A stretch of DNA of 64,000 nt from Cristatella mucedo. Lineage: Eukaryota; Bryozoa; Phylactolaemata; Cristatellidae. Location: positions 1 to 64,000 of the forward strand of contig WPIO01000044.1 in NCBI GenBank assembly GCA_009760855.2. The letters are read 5' to 3'. The notes beneath the pieces were generated by a model. The model made no database searches. It saw nothing but the letters and a program-made list of their open reading frames with translations, and was not told the DNA's origin. A program made the position numbers and the translations under genes. Positions 1 through 13,029 of the stretch are shown one piece after another (position 1 is the first letter of the stretch; the number at the start of each line of letters is the position of its first letter).

Positions 1-214
1 TTGGCATTCGGAAAAGTGACATGCCACGGTACTGCAGTGCGTCTGAGTGCATCGTAGGTCATCCTCCACGTATGAGTCTACTGCAGCTAGTCTTACCTAG
101 CTTACCATACCTACGGGAAACCACACAACAAGTTTAAAAGTATGAACATAAACTATGAAATAAGGCTGTCGATAAGAGATCAAGAGATTCGGATAGTTGG
201 CTAGATTGGAGGCA

Positions 215-1190
<976 letters not shown>

Positions 1191-1730
1191 AAGAATTGAC
1201 CAGTCGAGGTGTGAGAAGAATGAAGTGAAAGTGGAATGCAAGAGCAAAAAGCAGACTAGCTACTGGAGTCTTGCTGCTAGATGCAAGGATTGCTGTTCAT
1301 TCAGCTACCATATCATTATATTGCATGTCTCTGTGGAGCTAGTAGTGAGCGTTTTCAACAAGCAGTAGCCTCTGCTTGGTTGAGACCATCTAAGTTATTC
1401 CATTTAAAGGTGAGAAAGAAAAGTCGAATTTCGATGCACTCTGAGGGTATAAGGCTGCTGCGATGTTGACCTGAGCTAATTTAAAGGAGCAAACCCAGCT
1501 GCCCAGTTTGCCGTGCAAAGGGTTAGAAAATTTTTGCCACGATTTCTACTTCATGTTGTTTGCATGATTAGAATCTAGTCAGTCCGAAACCCTCACCTTG
1601 TCTATTTTCTATCGTATCGTGTTTATCTTCCATGCTGCCGTACTCTGCCTTTCTTAATGTGTTGTGCATGTTATGTTGAAAGGCACACTGTTGTGTCAGC
1701 TCTCACGTCTTTGTATCTTTTTTAACGCAG

Positions 1731-1805
1731 GAAATTCAGATCGAGCAGAAATGCCACGAGCTTTATGAGCAAATGTTGTCTGACTCACGTTCAGAGACTG
1801 CCAAG
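1731..1805 (+). CDS. Candidate internal exon of the coiled-coil gene
   Basis: The block is a 75-nt, phase-0 exon of 25 open codons. It has a strong TATCTTTTTTAACGCAG acceptor and a CCAAG/GTTAGT donor. The encoded residues are charged and helix-forming (begins EIQIEQKCHELYEQ), as expected for coiled coil. It is the cleanest of the five exon-like blocks. Its function is unknown. Confidence 0.4.
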
Positions 1806-1903
1806 GTTAGTAACGTTGTGTGTGTGTGTGCATAAATAAGTGTGCTTGTTATGCTCCCCACTTATAGACTGTATTAGTGTATACTGGTGTATGCGAGTGC
1901 AAT

Positions 1904-1931
1904 ATACATATATATATATATATATATATAC
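1904..1931. repeat. (AT)n microsatellite
   Basis: A short pure AT dinucleotide run lies just downstream of the candidate exon, inside what would be its intron. Confidence 0.85.
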
Positions 1932-3039
1932 TAAATAAATGTCTATACATGTATGCATATGTATACACATCCTTCATATGTATGCTTGAATAGCATATGT
2001 GTCCATTCAGACTATTTATATCGTCCACGCAATGGTGGAAATCAGTAACTTATTAGTTGTTGCTGAGCTCTCTCTCTCTCTCCCTATCTCTCAACATGGA
2101 ACCATACGATTTGCAGAAGAGATAGCATGTCAGTATAACGGAGATTCATTCCAGGCTTTATGCTGAGTGATAGTTATCTTAATTACCAGCTCTCATTCCA
2201 ATGTGTCACCATTTAGTGAGAACAATTGTAACTCTAGAGGAATCACCCACACTATGTCTTGGAATGACTGGATAAGCTAAAATTGCCAATTCAAAGTGGC
2301 TTTTTATAGATAGAAAACCAATTGTAGCATGACAATTGATGGCATTGATAATATCATCGTTGTTTAAATCTGGCTGAGCACGAATATTTTGACTTGAGGC
2401 AGTGTTGTTCATTCATGAAGCTAACAGTGAAAGTTTGCATTCAAAAGAATGGTCAGCTAAGCCTGTCAGGATAGCATACCCGAATACCAGATTTCTCTAT
2501 CTGATTGTTTTGACTGACTTGCATTTGCAATCATCGTGCAATTTTGCAAATACCGTTGAATCTAGAGCTTTCCTTTTGTTTTCTCTCTCGTGCTTGCAGC
2601 CACACGTTCAATGATTTAATGACTGCAATTTAGCAACTTTTTTGTTATGCTCATGCAGTGCCTTCAGCACAGTTAAAATTCTCGCCAGAATGAGACCTCT
2701 ATATATAACATTGCAACCAAGACAATATATGAACATGGATAGACATCTATTCTTTCAAGGACTGCTAGTCTTTAAGTCGTTGTAGTTTCTTGGAATAGCT
2801 TTATTAAAGAGAATTGGCAGAAGCTAAATTGGCCAAGTAGTCGTCTTACACTATGACACCAATTCACTGTCCTTTATGCACAAATCAGAGGCATTCAGCA
2901 TGAGCTGTTGTGGTTTTTTGGATTGCCCTTCATGGCAGCCGGGATTGTGATGCTGATTAGACTGTGCCCTTATGTCCGGTGATAATTGAGCCTAGACGAG
3001 AAGCTAAAAGTTCTGACTGTGCTGCTGCTGAGTGTGTAA

Positions 3040-3195
3040 TATATATAATTCATTTGTATACCCAAAGAACTTAATCTCTATTCAGGCGCTTCATATCAGG
3101 GGGTTCGAGCCCGACTTCGGTGTGGTCAAGTGGGCGAGCCCTTAACGTGGACGGAACCAGCTTGGCACCAGACAGCTGCTAAAAGTCTAGATGGC
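3040..3195 (-). mobile_element. SINE1 copy, tRNA head plus LINE-like tail
   Basis: Read on the minus strand, the copy has an A-box-like GTTAAGGGCTCGCCC, a B-box-like GGGCTCGAACCCC, then GATATGAAGCGCCTGAATAG and AGATTAAGTTC before an AT-rich end. The order and words match the clearer copy at 37060-37225. The tail matches the LINE-B 3' end, the usual arrangement for a SINE that borrows a LINE's reverse transcriptase. Confidence 0.6.
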
Positions 3196-5879
3196 ACTGC
3201 TGCATGCATACAGAGCAGACATTTTCTAGTTGATGCTTATTCATGTCGTTGTTTTGTCATGAAAAGTCCGCCCGGTTGAAATGGGTAGGTTGCTATGACT
3301 TCAAGAATATATTTAGGAAGCCGTGGGTTCAATCTAGTGACGACGTGAAACATTCTTACCCCATGGCATCCTGAGTCTTTAGTGCTTCTTACAGTCGTAT
3401 GATAGTTCTGCTTCGTGTATTACTTTTTCTATCCTGCATGCTGAATCTATGCTGTTCGAGTTGGGACCAGGAGATGTTGTGAGAGCTCATGTGCTGATCA
3501 TTTGATGCTGGGCATCACTGGCCAGTAACTTCTGCAGCTATCAGTGGTCTGTTCTACTACGTTCTCACCACTTCTTAAGCCTTATCTTGACATCTCTGCT
3601 GACTGCCCCATGCATAGCATCAGTATTGAAATCAGGCTCTGTTTAATGCTTCTTTTATGGGCTTATACCGGATGCCACTGCACTAATTCAATTATGTTGC
3701 TTCATGATGACCGGAAGAGACTCACCTAAGTGCTGCCTGTGTCCGAATGTCCATGTTACCTGCTCTTCTCGATGAATGTGAATGTAAACAGTTTCCCGTG
3801 CTCCAGTAACATTGGCATAAAGCCTACGTAATCTGAGAATGGTCTGCCGTGTTGCTGCTGAGAAAAGCACCATGGCTCGCCACCACGGGTCACCTTGCGG
3901 CCGTTAAACCTGGATTGGCCACCGTTTGCCATCTCTCATTTGTCATTTTCTGGCAAATTGCCCAGCGGGCTTGATGTGATTTGAGGAGTTGTGCATATTA
4001 TAACTAAGCAATTGACACTCTTCCTTTCCAGCTTATTTAAGTGCCACAAACTCTTGCGACTCTGTATAAACATGCTATTATTACTATTATTATCACCAGC
4101 AGAGTCAGCTTTGCAAGTGCTCAGTCAGCAAGCAACGCTGAGGACAAAGCTATCAGCCACCAGCTGTCACTGTTGAGGGATGCCGCTGCAAAAGAAGAAG
4201 TCACTCTGAGGAAGAGATCACCAGCAGGGCATCGCAAGACCTGAAGAACGGCTCGGTAAGTAACGACAGTAATAGATTCCTTAAATCTCACTCTTCTATC
4301 GATTAGTTCTTGCACCATTTGTATTACTCGTGTCGGTTCATCCAGATTGTACGAAGGCTTGTGGATTTTTCGTAAGACGACTTTCTTCGAAAATTAACCA
4401 GGATAGTTTTCTTTATTTACATTAGTGTGTGCTATGCTGAGACCTTGATGCATGTCAGTCAGTTTGCCACCATTATTTTTCGCTTGGAAAAGCCCTTGAT
4501 GCATAGATAGAATTTTGTAATCCGCAACGCAGTAACCACAGGTCTGGGTTCATGACGTTTGATCAGGAGTATAAGCGGATCTAGAGTTTGGCCACCTCCG
4601 GCCCCAATCTTCCAAGAAGTGTCACCCGATGTTCGTCTTTGACTCTCGCGAGATCGTGCCCAGAAATTTTACCAGCCAATTTATTTATTCATGAGCACTG
4701 GTTTTCTGTTTGGTCGGTGCATTATCTAGCTGAACTCTGATTGGTTGTGAAGAAAGCAAGAGAGCCAAGCCGTGGAATATTATTCAATAACTGCCACTCA
4801 TAAAATTATAACTTGACTATCAGTTATTGGTCTATTTCACAGCCTGTCTTGAGTGAACTTGTAGTCAACCGAACAAGTGTCACCTGATGGCTATCGCTTA
4901 TTTGACTACTTCTGGATAGCTGCTGAAGCTGGCGCTTATCGTCGCACTCTGGCACCTCTCTTCTGTCCATTGCAGCTCGCCTTGATGAACTTGAGGGGAG
5001 CATATTATGGACCTCACTGTCAGCTGAAGACGGCACAGCGTGATCCTGAGCAGCAAACAGAATGATGCTAACCTCGACAAGCTAATTCCGAGAGAGCCGA
5101 AGAGGTCAAGGGTCACACATGCATGCCTGCCCACATACCCGGTACCTCTGCAGATGCTTTCTCACACCTTTTATCGGGCTCTCAACAAGATCGGCAATTT
5201 TCCACTTACAATTATATATTTTAAAAATTTTGTAGATTGTGCCCTCTTACAAGAGACGGTGAGACGCGAGTGTGAAGAAAGGTTGAGCCGACCGATGCGC
5301 TTACGAGGCCCTAGGACATTGCACAGCTGATGAAGTCAGGTAAGCCTAGGGTGTCAGTGCTGTGGCGTCTAGTTTTTGTCGCTTCAGACAGAAAGTCTCC
5401 ACTTGAAAAGAACAGCAGAGTGATTTAAATGGGTGCAGCGGCGTGGGAAACTAGTGTGCTTGCACGTGCATGCGCCCGGCGCCTTCGCAGTACAGTGTGC
5501 TGTGCTATTGGCTCTGGCTTGCAGAGTGAAACCGTGAGGACCAGGTCGGAATGCAAAACTGCATGTCAGATTGAAACGTTTTAATAAGAAAATTGCATCG
5601 CAACTACGACCACAGCACTTTATGTGAATGCAATGATAACCTTGAACTGGTGCCCAGTCAGTCAGAAAGCTACAGCTCAAGCAGTCTGCTTGGCTCGCCG
5701 TTGCAGCAGGTGGGACAGAAACTCAGCCCATTTAGCTCTACTGGGGTACAGGTTCAGCCGTCTCAGAAAATGTCTTGATGCAACCATGCCCTTGGTTTTT
5801 TTATCTGCCATATTAAGATTCATGTTAAAAGTTTAGCTCAACAGTAAGTTCACATTTTTAGTCTTACGGCAGCCACACT

Positions 5880-6195
5880 TGATTATATTAAAAAAAAAAA
5901 TTTGGGCATACGACGGAAATACTGTCGGCTCAATGCATACATACACGACTGTTTAAATATATAGCAGTTTGAGGCATCAATCAGGCACGATGCCAGGCAC
6001 ATTCGGTATTTTAAAGGTAGCACCTACAGGCAGCTTGGGTGTGGGAATCGCTGTGCAAGGCTGTCTAGTCTACTTCCAGGGTGCATTAGGCTGCCTAGCT
6101 ATCCAGGCTCTCTCACAAGGCTATTTGTAAGTGGAGTTTGCAGCCTGTTCGGTAGATACGATTGGGTGGACAAGCCTGTGTAGATAAAGTTATCA
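5880..6195. other. Intergenic stretch without a recognised gene
   Basis: A short poly(A)-like run at about 5889-5900 follows the last coiled-coil exon block. No motif or sizeable open frame is supported in the rest. Confidence 0.5.
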
Positions 6196-6430
6196 AGCCA
6201 GTTTTAACCAGCTCCTTATAATAATAATAATAATAATAATAACATTATTATTAAGTGATTTTACAGCCTCGTTTGCTAAGGCAGTGGAAAAGCCCGAGCA
6301 GGTATCACCGCTGCTTTCAGTTATCATGCAAAGGATCTCCTACTGCACGATTCGAACCCACGATCCCTGGGTCTGAAATCGACACCTAACATGCTGGGTA
6401 TCGAGGCCCTTCGAAAGGTAAACGTAAGTG
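6195..6430 (-). mobile_element. SINE2 copy, tRNA-derived
   Basis: On the minus strand a B-box-like GATCGTGGGTTCGAATCGTG is followed by GCGGTGATACCTGCTCGGGC and a GAGGCTGTAAAATCACTTAA segment. The copy ends in (ATT)n-type repeats at 6218-6250. The same order of words occurs at 8835-8990 and 17590-17770, which defines a second SINE family. Its tail differs from SINE1. Confidence 0.6.
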
Positions 6431-7340
6431 CCTAACACACTTGTAACCAGTGGGCCATGGCCAGGATTAGACATGAGACTATGGTAACATCACTGAGCCT
6501 TTTGGTCATTGGCAAAATCTATTAGAAAAAGTAGAGGGTACTTAACAGTTAGAACTGTAATGTGGCAATGTCAGCTTCATGAGCAGCCACCTTGCCGGCA
6601 GGCCAGGACCCGAAAGGGTGATCTGCCGGTGATTGTCGTGAACACCCCGTTGTAATAGTTTGTTGGTCCGTGCATTCTTCAAAGTGGCGTTGTCACCCAC
6701 TCGTCAAGAACCCAGCACTGCTCTCTGTCTTCACTTGCTCCATCCAAACGCGTGTCGAATTCGGTGTTGTCACTCACTTTTAGCTCTTCGTTTTCTTGGC
6801 AGAACCAAACAGTCTGAAGTACTTGCTCACTGTCTTGCGCCAGTATTACTGCTCATTTGACTCTGTTTCAGATCTACCTGTAACCAGCATCAAGTATTTA
6901 TAGACCGGACCTCCAGTCCTGGCTGGCAAAGCGTGAAATTTACGAAATTAAAGCGAAGCAAGACCCGAGTTCTGCAGCATTTGGTCTATCCATATGGATA
7001 CTCCTTCACATCTATACATGTGCAACTATTAATGGCTGTGTATAACCACCAGTTGATATAATTTCTATCCAGCAAAAAAAAAAGTGCATAAAAGTGATCT
7101 AATTCTCTTACGGCGCTTCACAAATGTATACTCAATTATCACACACAACTTAGCGGCCTGACACGTGGCTTTTGCTGAGCAGTACTAACAGTGGTTTCGC
7201 CAAACACAATTTTCGATCGCAAAACGTCCTTCCATGCCTCGATTCAGCTGAAGCACACAGGAAATTTAAAGTCGATGCTTTAAAAAATCTCTCCGGCCCT
7301 CGATGTCGGGTGCTGAACGAAGAGTAGTCTCACAAATCAA
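6430..7340. other. Non-coding stretch, nothing recognised
   Basis: Only short chance open frames occur here. The composition is ordinary and I see no splice-bounded exon, repeat family or RNA motif I can name. Confidence 0.5.
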
Positions 7341-8650
7341 TCGTTAGACGGGAGCCATAGCTCGAAGGTTAAAGGATAACTCCTCACCTGAGCTTTTCTC
7401 TCTGCGTTCGTTCTTACGGAGGGGCCTTCGTTCACTCGTTTTAAAATTACCCGGAGACCAGCAGCAGAACGATACATCCGGGCCCACTGTACTCATCACG
7501 CTTGGCCTGACCGGCGCACGAGTCGAGGCCACACGTGTACGCGGCACACCGAGCGCTTTCCACTTTTCTTTAAACGTGTTCAGAACGGCCAGCCGTCCTA
7601 AGCCGTCTGCCGCGGCCCCGCCGGTCATCCTAATGGCGCTCGAGCAGCTGAAGGCTCGTGCGCCCAAGCGCAGACGTCGGCCGAGGTTGCTGCTGTCCAA
7701 GCCACAGCGTCCAGCGACGCACGTCGGCCAAGGACAGCTCAGAAAGATCAAGCCGCCTCGGCGAACAGCGTATCCATTTCGTACGGCGCTCTAGCGCCTC
7801 CTGACGACAGCACTGCGGCTGCCGGCGTCTGGCTTGGAAGAAAGTCGGCATCTCGACGACACAGCCGCCGCAGCTCTGGGCAGCGCTGACCGGCTTAAGC
7901 CGGCCAAGTGCTGCCAGCTCGCGGGATCAGCACGGCCAGTGCATAGTCATGTGCGACGGCAGGGTACCAACTCCGAGACCGGGTACATTTTAAAAGGCGC
8001 TGACCCCGGGCAGCCGGTGATGACCCATCACTCACGGAGCAAGTGATTGCCCAGCGGCGTGCTCTGCACACTCCTCCAGCATGGCAAGTCGCCGGCAAGT
8101 CTGTGCAAGGGCTAAAAGCTTCCTGCTTTGTGGCTCGGCTGTAGCCAGCACCGTCTGCCTGAGAGCCACTTTTGCCGGGCTGACCGGACCACGCAGGTGA
8201 CAATGTGACCCGGCCAAGCGCCCGCTGTCGCCACCGTCGAGACCTACGTGCGACCCTAGCGGCAGGCGTTTTAATACGTACGAGAACTTGTTTCTTTATC
8301 TCCACCGTCGTGCCAAAGTGCAGCTCTGCCGCGCCACAAAAGAAAGAGCCCGGCGCTCGATCCGTGAGCCGAGGCTGGCGAGAGAATGCTGCTGCCATGC
8401 CGGCATGTCTGCATTCAGGCGGCCGTGCGTTCACCTCCGTAGGTGCTCCACTTCCAGCCATGCGGCAGCTGCCTGGAAGGCAGCAACAGCAGGATCCCCA
8501 CCCCAAAAGCAAGTCGGCTGCTAGTTCCAAGTCTTGGATCTGCCTGGATAAGCTGCTGGGGTGACAGTCCTGCCATAGTTGACTAATTAGCACAAGAACA
8601 TAGCAGCAAGGCACCTTGTCGAATAGACAATGAAAGGTCCAAATCATGTT
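7340..8650. promoter_or_regulatory. CpG-rich region, possible promoter or first exons
   Basis: The sequence turns markedly GC- and CpG-rich compared with both flanks and is open in several frames on both strands, as GC-rich DNA often is. On the minus strand, about 7751-7550 encodes an Arg/Ser/Ala-rich stretch with RLRLGARAFSCSSAIR followed by an acidic-free helix. This resembles a mitochondrial targeting sequence of a first exon, with a possible GTGTGC donor. No domain is recognised, and the 250-codon minus-strand frame at 7895-8647 has no motif. A CpG-island promoter is the more cautious reading. Confidence 0.35.
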
Positions 8651-8834
8651 GCTGACTACTAGAAAACTAGCTAATCTAGATTCTGATTATCAATCGTCTT
8701 GTTACCCATCTAAGAAGATGAACATGAGGCATTGCTATCGACTACTCACTGGCAAGCAATTGCATGACTGCTATCATACATGCAGATCGAATGCACCGCG
8801 CCCGCTGAATAAGATTGGTCAAAATATGTGACAC

Positions 8835-8990
8835 CCACTAATGGCCTTGGTAGTCCAGGAGATTGCGCCCATCGCGACAAGGTCACGGGTTCGAATCTTG
8901 AAGTGGACGGTCCCCTTTGCCAACAGCAAGTGGTGGTGATAGTCGTTAAGGCTCTCCCCTGCTTTATACAAATGAGATTGTTACGTCAGT
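8835..8990 (+). mobile_element. SINE2 copy, tRNA-derived
   Basis: The copy has a tRNA-like head with B-box-like GGTCACGGGTTCGAATCTTG, then GTGGTGATAGTCGTTAAGG, CTCTCCCCTGC and TATACAAATGAGATTGTTA. These words recur on the opposite strand at 6195-6430 and 17590-17770. It is 5'-intact enough to show the TGGCCTTGGTAGTCCAGGAG start of the head. Confidence 0.6.
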
Positions 8991-9274
8991 AATTTTTAAG
9001 AACACGAAACCGACATAAGAAAATCCGTGACCTAGTGTACCACAGTTGTGCCATGTTTCTTATAATTATAGTTAGCATCTATCTCACGATAAATAGCTGT
9101 TCTTGATGCATTATTTTAAATACTCATCCGAATGTCATTTGCATAAAGATCGACCCCCATTATGCCAATTTTGATCTTCTAGAAACTAATATACAGAGTG
9201 CATCCCTGTGAGCCAGGGTCGGCACACCAGCTGCCACGACGCTCCTCTTGACCCATGTGGGGCACCTGAGTTCG

Positions 9275-10085
9275 CTCGGAGTTATAATAATAATAATAAT
9301 ACATGCATGATAAAGCCCTCAAAAGAACTTAATCTCTTTCTAAGCTTTACATTTGCTGCAAAGGAAATGCAATTGAATGGTAAATAAATCATGCTTGAAA
9401 ACAAACACAATGAATAGTTAGGGTGACATGCACAGGGTCAGCAAATGTGGTTAGTGCCAGCATGCACAAGTGTCAGCACGCATAAGCACGAGGACGAATC
9501 ACAGGGACCCACTAATACTGTCCCTAAATAGGTGTTTAAGTTCCTTTTAAATGTGGTCAGGTCAGGGGATGTTCTGGCAGAGGTGGAGGAGTTCGGCTTT
9601 GGGGCATACAGACTAAATGCACGGTCTCCGGATTTGAGGTTTGTACAGTATTTGGACTTTTGGATTCGAAAAGCAGGTGGTACGATGCTGGCCTGATGGG
9701 GAGTATATGCAGGCGTAGGCTAGACCATAGAATGGAAAGGGACCTAAAAGTGGCGACAAAAACCTTGAAGTCAATCCGTTGTGACTGGTAGCCAGTGCAG
9801 GTGGCGAGAAGCGGGTGTGATGTGGCAACCATGGCGACTCACGATAGACAACTAGCTGCAAGTTTTGCCAAGTTGCAATCGCCTGATCAAACATGTCGGT
9901 AGGCCAGCGACCGAGTGAGTTGCAAGAAGTCGAGATGGGAATGTCACGATGCTGGACCAACTTGGGCGCGCGGTATCTCTTATCTAAACAAGCCCGAGTT
10001 TTGAGCAATGTTGCGAAGCTGAAAATGGAGTGGATTTTGCTGTGAGGCTGACATGGTCGCTGCGATCAACACAGAGTCCCTTTGG
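9275..10085 (-). mobile_element. LINE-B 3' half, decayed
   Basis: On the minus strand the broken frame reads like the carboxyl part of a CR1/L2/Jockey-like reverse transcriptase protein. It begins with a degenerate RACLDKRY block, continues through the hydrophobic linker usually followed by a HWLPV-type motif, and ends with the 3' untranslated words GGGTCCCTGTGATTCGTCCT and the tail AGAAAGAGATTAAGTTC. An (ATT)n run lies at the extreme 3' end near 9285-9300. Frameshifts and stops show it is dead. Confidence 0.75.
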
Positions 10086-12190
10086 AATATGACCACCTAG
10101 CTTTCAGGCTATTCAACTGGAGAGTTATCAACCCTGAGAGCAGGGGCAATCGGAGCATTGACTTGCTGGCAGCTATTCAACCGCTGGCCTCACCGCCGAG
10201 ATCTGGAATGTGCGCAGAGTTATAGCAATGCCTTCGGTGCACGTTGTCTTTTAGCTCATGTACCGACCCACTAATGAGTCATGAAGTCGTGCCTGATGGC
10301 GCGTTTGACGCGTGGCTGTCCACGACGGCCCGTTAAAGCTCCTCCTCAACAGGGCAATCCAGCTTTAATTCGTGATTGTCCGCCGATGATGACCGACCCA
10401 CGCTTCACCACATGCAACGAACAAACCTCCAATGTCCTGATGCCATTCCCGTGGCACTAGCGACTCCTGCAAAGCACTACTCTGCACTGTTCATCCAAGT
10501 GGCAAACTGTGTGCTATACCGCTGCTTTGTGCAGACCTATGGCTACCACCCCCTCTTCCACTGGGAAAGACAGCGGCAAAACCAAGCAGCTGTCCGATAA
10601 TGCACGTGGCACAAGTTTGATGTCGCTGCCAGCTGCCACTACCTGATCTCTCAGTGAAAGTTTCTTCGCCAGCCCCCTGTCTGGTCTTCTCACACCAAAA
10701 GAAGAGAGATATGCTATTACCTGTATATATATATGATGATAGACTCGTAATATATATAAATACGGATGCTGATGTAATACGACACGATGGATTGTTTCAA
10801 CATCTTTCCCACGAAGCTACACGCATGGATATGATAATGAGCCCACATACGACTACTACAAATGAAGCCAAGTCACGAGACTAGACACGGCGAGTGGTCC
10901 TATTAAAGAGGGTGTGGCGCAGCCGACTAGCCAGTGGGCAGAGAGTGTTTGCATGACTGCAAACCAAGGCAGAAACATCCGCGATGGCAAAGCACTTGCA
11001 GACAGGCCATGCCCATGCAGCCTGTAGCATTTGTAACAGGTTTATGTGATGTAGGAAACGCTATACAAATGGGTGCACATACACATTTATTTAGCTGTCA
11101 AATGAAAGAGGATTTGCTAAGCATGCGCTAAGCAATCTAAGACACCCAAATTGTTTGGCAAGGCTGAAACAGCAGCTTACCAAAGCCAGTCTTACCGTTT
11201 CCTTTATGCCCAATCATGCAGATGAAATTTCTTGTGAGTCTTTCAGGTGTGCACTACGTGGCACACTGACGTTGAGATGTCGAGACCTGCATTGCTGGTT
11301 TGACAAAGTTCTGCTGCTGACATATGCCAGCGTGAAAGTACCCAGCCGCTCTGTAAGTGAGATCCCAAGCACCGACACCTCCTCGTCCAGCTGTGCACGC
11401 GACGAAGGGACCAGAGAGGAGCACGTCTGTGGTTGTGATCCGCACTATCATGGCGGATAGCAAGTGGCAGGATAGCAGTATCGAGGCAACATTCAGATGT
11501 TTATGCGGTTCTGAAGTCCACTGGTTCCCGTCTGCACATACTGCCACGGCTCACGGGTTCCAGCTCCCGGTGGCATGTGAGGTCGCCTGACCTCCTAACA
11601 CAGATCCACTGCAGAGCAAACCGTGGTTGATGCACAGGCCCATGACGCTCAGCGACAGGTGAGACATGAGTGGCACCCGAGTCGCCAGGGCGCTGGACAG
11701 CACCAGGCTACCCAACAAGAAGCCACTTCATTCCTTAGCGTCGGTGGGGCAAAGCCACGCAACAAAGGCTGGGCAGCTGAGTGCCCATTTTAGGGTGACT
11801 AAAACCCAGCTCGCTGCCTTGTAGGATCACATACGACCTGCAACGCTCTTCTGCGCTCTCCGCTGTCCACGGTCTCCTAGCGTTTCCACTCATGTGCGAT
11901 TCCCTTTTCTTAGCTGTTACATCATCGGTGACGACCTTCTCCTGTTTTTCACTGTAGCGGCTCCTGTACCAATTTTCACTTTTCATAACATGGCTAAGAC
12001 GAGAGGGACAAACTGGATGCTCGCTAGTAATGAGTAGTATATGGTGTGAGATTTGCATGGCGCCCTAGCGAGACTGCCATCTCTCTTTTCTAAGGCACTT
12101 ACGCTTTGCTGCAAAGGCTCAGATCAAATGTTTAGTGAGAACATGCCTCAATGAAGCAGCACCTGCCCTGAACCAAGAGAGGTACTGCAT
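10085..12190. other. Non-coding stretch, nothing recognised
   Basis: There are short TA-rich runs near 10725-10760. The small open frames on both strands at about 11155-11590 show no domain or clear splice context. I cannot support a gene. Confidence 0.45.
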
Positions 12191-12950
12191 TACGGTACAG
12201 CACGCATAATCTGGTTAGTGGCCAGCATACTGACAGTGTCATGCAATGCACCGTGGCATACTGCATACCACACAAGGATTATCTACCCACCTGGAGTGCA
12301 CTAAATGACTTTGAAATGAGTTGCTGTTTTCGCCTTTTACCATGTCAAGCCGGAGGGGATGACCTGGAATGCTAGTTGTTGGAAGTGAGATCGAGGCTTT
12401 GGGATCATACGAACTAAACGGCAGGGTCTCCAAAGGTTTTCAGGTTCAAAACAGGTGGCAGCCTCATGAGTAGATTTCCGAAACAGCAGGTGGTGACATA
12501 ACTTCGCCCGGTGTGGGAGTGATCTGATAGGTATGCTGGAGTCAAGAGTGAAGGGACCTAAAGAGGTGACACAGCTGTTGAAATCCGATTGCTCTTTTGC
12601 CTAGTACTGGGAGCAAACCACATGGAAGTGGTGAGATGGCAATGCGCCGATCGACGAACACAGCCTAGCTGGAGTTTCTGCATCAAACTGTAAGTGCCTG
12701 ACTGCATGAGACCGATAGACTAACGAAGCACTCAGTTACAGATCGCAGCGGGATGTCACCAAAATGCAATGGACCAATTTTTATGTAGTATCCCTGTCTA
12801 AGCAACCGCCAGAATTTTCAACAGCAATGTTCTGTTAGCTGACAAGTAGTCAGGAGAAGACTTGACTGCGAGGGCTGATGTGGTCATCTATTTACATGGT
12901 CACTTTGGCATGACACCTAGATTTCGTGGCAGATTCAACAGAGATATGTG
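12190..12950 (-). mobile_element. LINE-B 3' half, strongly decayed
   Basis: The minus strand carries, in order, relics of the RT carboxyl region (GCTTAGACAGGGATACTACA, then CATCCCGCTGCGATCTGTAA), the AYLSD-type block (CATACCTATCAGATCACTCC) and the FGDRAFSSY block. The 3' untranslated words follow down to about 12190. Divergence is higher than in the 9.3 and 63 kb copies, so it is an older insertion. The (ATT)n end is no longer visible. Confidence 0.6.
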
Positions 12951-13029
12951 AAAGGCTGCCGAACAGATTTTGACACGTTAGCCTTTTCAATTTCAGATCA
13001 CCTCTGGTTTTGCATAACTAGTAAGTTGG

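Larger units (their letters stand above)
1731..5778 (+). pseudogene. Degenerate multi-exon coiled-coil gene (tentative)
   Basis: I do not recognise the family. Five exon-like blocks lie in order on the plus strand. (1) 1731-1805 is flanked by a pyrimidine-rich AG acceptor and a GTTAGT donor and encodes 25 open codons rich in Glu, Gln and Lys. (2) About 4103/4125-4254 ends at a GTAAGT donor. (3) About 4977-5060 follows a good TTCTGTCCATTGCAG acceptor and includes LDELEGSILWTSLSAEDG. (4) About 5230-5339 contains ETVRRECEERL and ends at GTAAGC. (5) About 5645-5778 is a Ser/Gln-rich carboxyl end with a stop. Blocks 2, 3 and 4 each need a frame change to stay open, and block 2 shows heptad-like residues in more than one frame. 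That suggests a decayed gene or sequencing indels. Chance splice-like signals remain possible. The LINE and SINE copies nearby show the region has been invaded. Confidence 0.35.

Noticed and set aside
7895-8647. 250-codon minus-strand frame
   Set aside because: No motif, biased composition and competing frames on the other strand. Expected in CpG-rich DNA.
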